From Mesostigma viride (lineage: Eukaryota; Streptophyta; Mesostigmatophyceae; Mesostigmatales; Mesostigmataceae), in NCBI GenBank assembly GCA_009746045.1, contig RPFO01000210.1, positions 1 through 53,892 of the forward strand: 53,892 nucleotides of DNA, given 5' to 3'. A program made the position numbers and the translations under genes. The stretch's first letter is position 1. The number at the start of each line of letters is the position of its first letter. A model generated the notes under the pieces. It was not told the origin of the DNA. It searched no databases and worked only from the letters and a program-made list of their open reading frames with translations. Of this stretch, positions 52,431-53,892 are shown one piece after another.

Positions 52431-52952
52431 CTACAAAAAAGCAATATCAGCTATAAACCGCCAAGGTTTATCGATTGCTTTATTAATGCCTATACGGGTG
52501 GTAATATCAATATTTTCAATATTTATCCCTTGCGTTAAGTAAAAATTATCATTACTTATTAAGTTAATACCGTTATCCCTGGTGGTAATACCAAGATAGC
52601 GACATATTTTTCCCGGCCCGTTAAGATGGATGTCTGGTAATCTCAACCCTCGAATTAATACGGCACTTGGATGTCCTACCTCTTCTGTTACGACGTTAAT
52701 GCAGTAATACATTCCGTATATCATATATACTAAAATACCCCGGCGGACCAAACATAATAGCACTCCTATTGCTCATGCCTTTATAAGCATGGGATGCTTC
52801 ATCATCGCTTCCTCTATAGGCTTCGGTTTCGGTAATAATACCTTGGAAGTTGCGAAAAACTAAATTTTTACCAATTAAGTTCTAGCAACTTCCACTACGT
52901 TCCTTTTTTATAAAAATCGTAAGATAACCTCATAAATGATTCATGTTTTCAA
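52431..52952 (-). pseudogene. mpg: mpg with contig-end frameshifts (over-run copy)
   Basis: Same gene as 8790-9311 but with small length changes near 52731 (two bases short), 52881 (one short), 52907 (two long) and 52946 (one long). These disrupt the frame of a gene that is intact in the left copy. The pattern fits consensus error towards the contig end, so the left copy should be used. Confidence 0.8.
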
Positions 52953-52961
52953 AAACTCCGT

Positions 52962-53882
52962 CTAATGCCCGCCATACTCACTTTCTGCAACCATCAGATA
53001 AGAATCCCCCATTATAGAAACACCATCTGCTGTATCCAGGTTATCCTTTCTATTAAATCAAAGCGCTAGAGGATGTTTTTTTAGCACTTCTTCCTGATTA
53101 AAGCTAGCATAATTAAAATAGTTATGCTCTGCTGCATTTTTAATATATTCATCCCTTGTTTGGCCTGATCTTTCTTGAGGATATGCCTATTGCTGTTAAA
53201 GCCTCAGATTCATTTGGTCATCTTGAGCTAAACTCTGCGCATATTGATAGTATTTAATGGCTTTCTCGTTAAGCTCTATTGAGCTAAAGTATTCCGCTAC
53301 CCTCATCATGATCTTAGGGTTTTCAGGATTTTTTTCAATTAATTTTTTAATACAGGGTTTTATCTTAAAAATCATGTTTAACTGTTTTTATAAAATGCAA
53401 TAGCGACTTCATACTCTTCCTTAGAAAAAAATAAATCCCCTACTTTGGTATAAACCGGGGCTAATTCTTTATCTAGTTCTCTAGCCTTAAAGTAGTGCTG
53501 CAACGCTTCTTCAGTATTACCTTCTTCATCGTATATCAGCCCTAGTGATAATAAGCTTTAGCTTTATTTTTTATGCATTCAGGCTCGCCTTTAATAGATC
53601 CAGATTTTTGATAGCAGTTTCATAATATGAAATCTCTTGATTTGGCACTATAACCATTGACTTGACCGCCCTCTCAAAATCTATATCAATTTTCCCTTGG
53701 CACTCTGCTATTGTATCTTTTAACGTTTCAAAAAATTCCGGCATTTCCTTATCACAAAGTTGACTAAAGAGCTTGAGATAATCTATTGCTGTTTAAGCGC
53801 ATAATCATATTCCTGAATATATTTTTAAGTTGTACTTTATTATCACCGCTAGCAAATTCTTCAAATACCAGTAATATATTAT
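52962..53882 (-). pseudogene. GTPase-TPR gene, 3' part with contig-end frameshifts (over-run copy)
   Basis: Matches 9321-10246, the C-terminal TPR half of the gene, but contains many single-base gaps and insertions (for example near 53056, 53155, 53184, 53209, 53370 and 53545). The left copy reads without interruption through the same region. The gene is cut off by the window end. Confidence 0.8.
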
Positions 53883-53892
53883 CTTCTCTCTT

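Larger units (their letters stand above)
43638..53882. repeat. Terminal direct repeat, right copy (contig over-run)
   Basis: Repeat of 1-10246. The first 9 kb of this copy is the better version of the left end, while from about 52731 to the end it accumulates small insertions and deletions relative to the left copy. The final ten bases (53883-53892) do not match position 10247 onward and are probably a read or adapter end. Confidence 0.95.

Noticed and set aside
1-53892. Long terminal direct repeats as ends of a linear element or integrated prophage
   Set aside because: The repeat is 10 kb, carries housekeeping-like genes, and differs only by end-clustered small errors, all of which fit an over-read circle.
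1-53892. CRISPR arrays, tRNA and rRNA genes
   Set aside because: No regularly spaced repeats and no tRNA cloverleaf or rRNA-like sequence was recognised on either strand; a dedicated scan could still find a diverged tRNA.

Overview
The window reads as one linearised copy of a circular plasmid plus an over-run. Positions 1-10246 recur in the same order and orientation at 43638-53882. Well-resolved genes sit exactly 43,641 bases apart, so the real molecule is most simply a circle of about 43.6 kb. The two outermost 1-1.6 kb carry single-base insertions and deletions that break genes intact in the other copy (ABC exporter at the left end; mpg and the GTPase/TPR gene at the right end). That is what unpolished long-read contig ends look like. 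The host is probably a Rickettsiales or related intracellular alphaproteobacterium. The DNA is very AT-rich, and the cargo resembles Rickettsia-type plasmids: replication proteins ending in a DnaA_N-like domain, a short ParA, an Hsp20, a patatin phospholipase, a ProP-like MFS carrier, a SpoT-like HD hydrolase, TPR proteins, an opacity-type porin and many toxin-antitoxin genes. This assignment is inference from gene families.

Layout of the unique circle. (1) 86-9311: stress and maintenance genes: ABC exporter, DUF2905, triple-BON protein, DUF2188, Hsp20, DUF378, Pcm, BI-1/YccA protein, host-attachment protein, then a TPR-methyltransferase between an intact mpg and a duplicated 3' piece of mpg. 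(2) 9321-15352: GTPase/TPR protein with a nonsense codon in its N-terminal region, glycine-zipper stress protein, GNAT-like protein, patatin. (3) 15316-20458: a toxin-antitoxin and transposon zone with three complete modules (Phd/RelE, VapBC, AbrB/PIN), two VapC remnants, one complete and one internally deleted serine recombinase, a candidate res site, a transposase remnant and a WGR-like protein. (4) 20581-23320: MFS carrier, HD hydrolase, TfoX-like protein, SemiSWEET. (5) 23500-31881: replication and partition: palindromes, parA plus a ribbon-helix-helix partner bracketed by inverted 20-bp boxes, a 59-residue RHH protein, two paralogous Rep genes with structured leaders, an IS200 remnant and two orphan small genes. 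(6) 32056-43655: envelope and stress block on one strand: Pal/OmpA lipoprotein, DUF3857-transglutaminase, opacity porin, PA2169/DUF2383 protein, RipA-like membrane protein, YqjD/YqjE-like pair, winged-helix regulator, a LuxR-HTH/transmembrane/NB-ARC/TPR giant, a zinc-ribbon protein, a secreted double-BON protein and ChaB, which runs back into the start of the window.

Taken together the plasmid looks like a portable envelope and general-stress island with two replication initiators and several addiction modules. No relaxase, coupling protein or type IV secretion gene was recognised anywhere on the circle. The strongest new signals are nested helices in front of the second rep gene that compete with a hairpin hiding its Shine-Dalgarno, the inverted boxes around parA, and the membrane-segment-containing LuxR/STAND/TPR protein.
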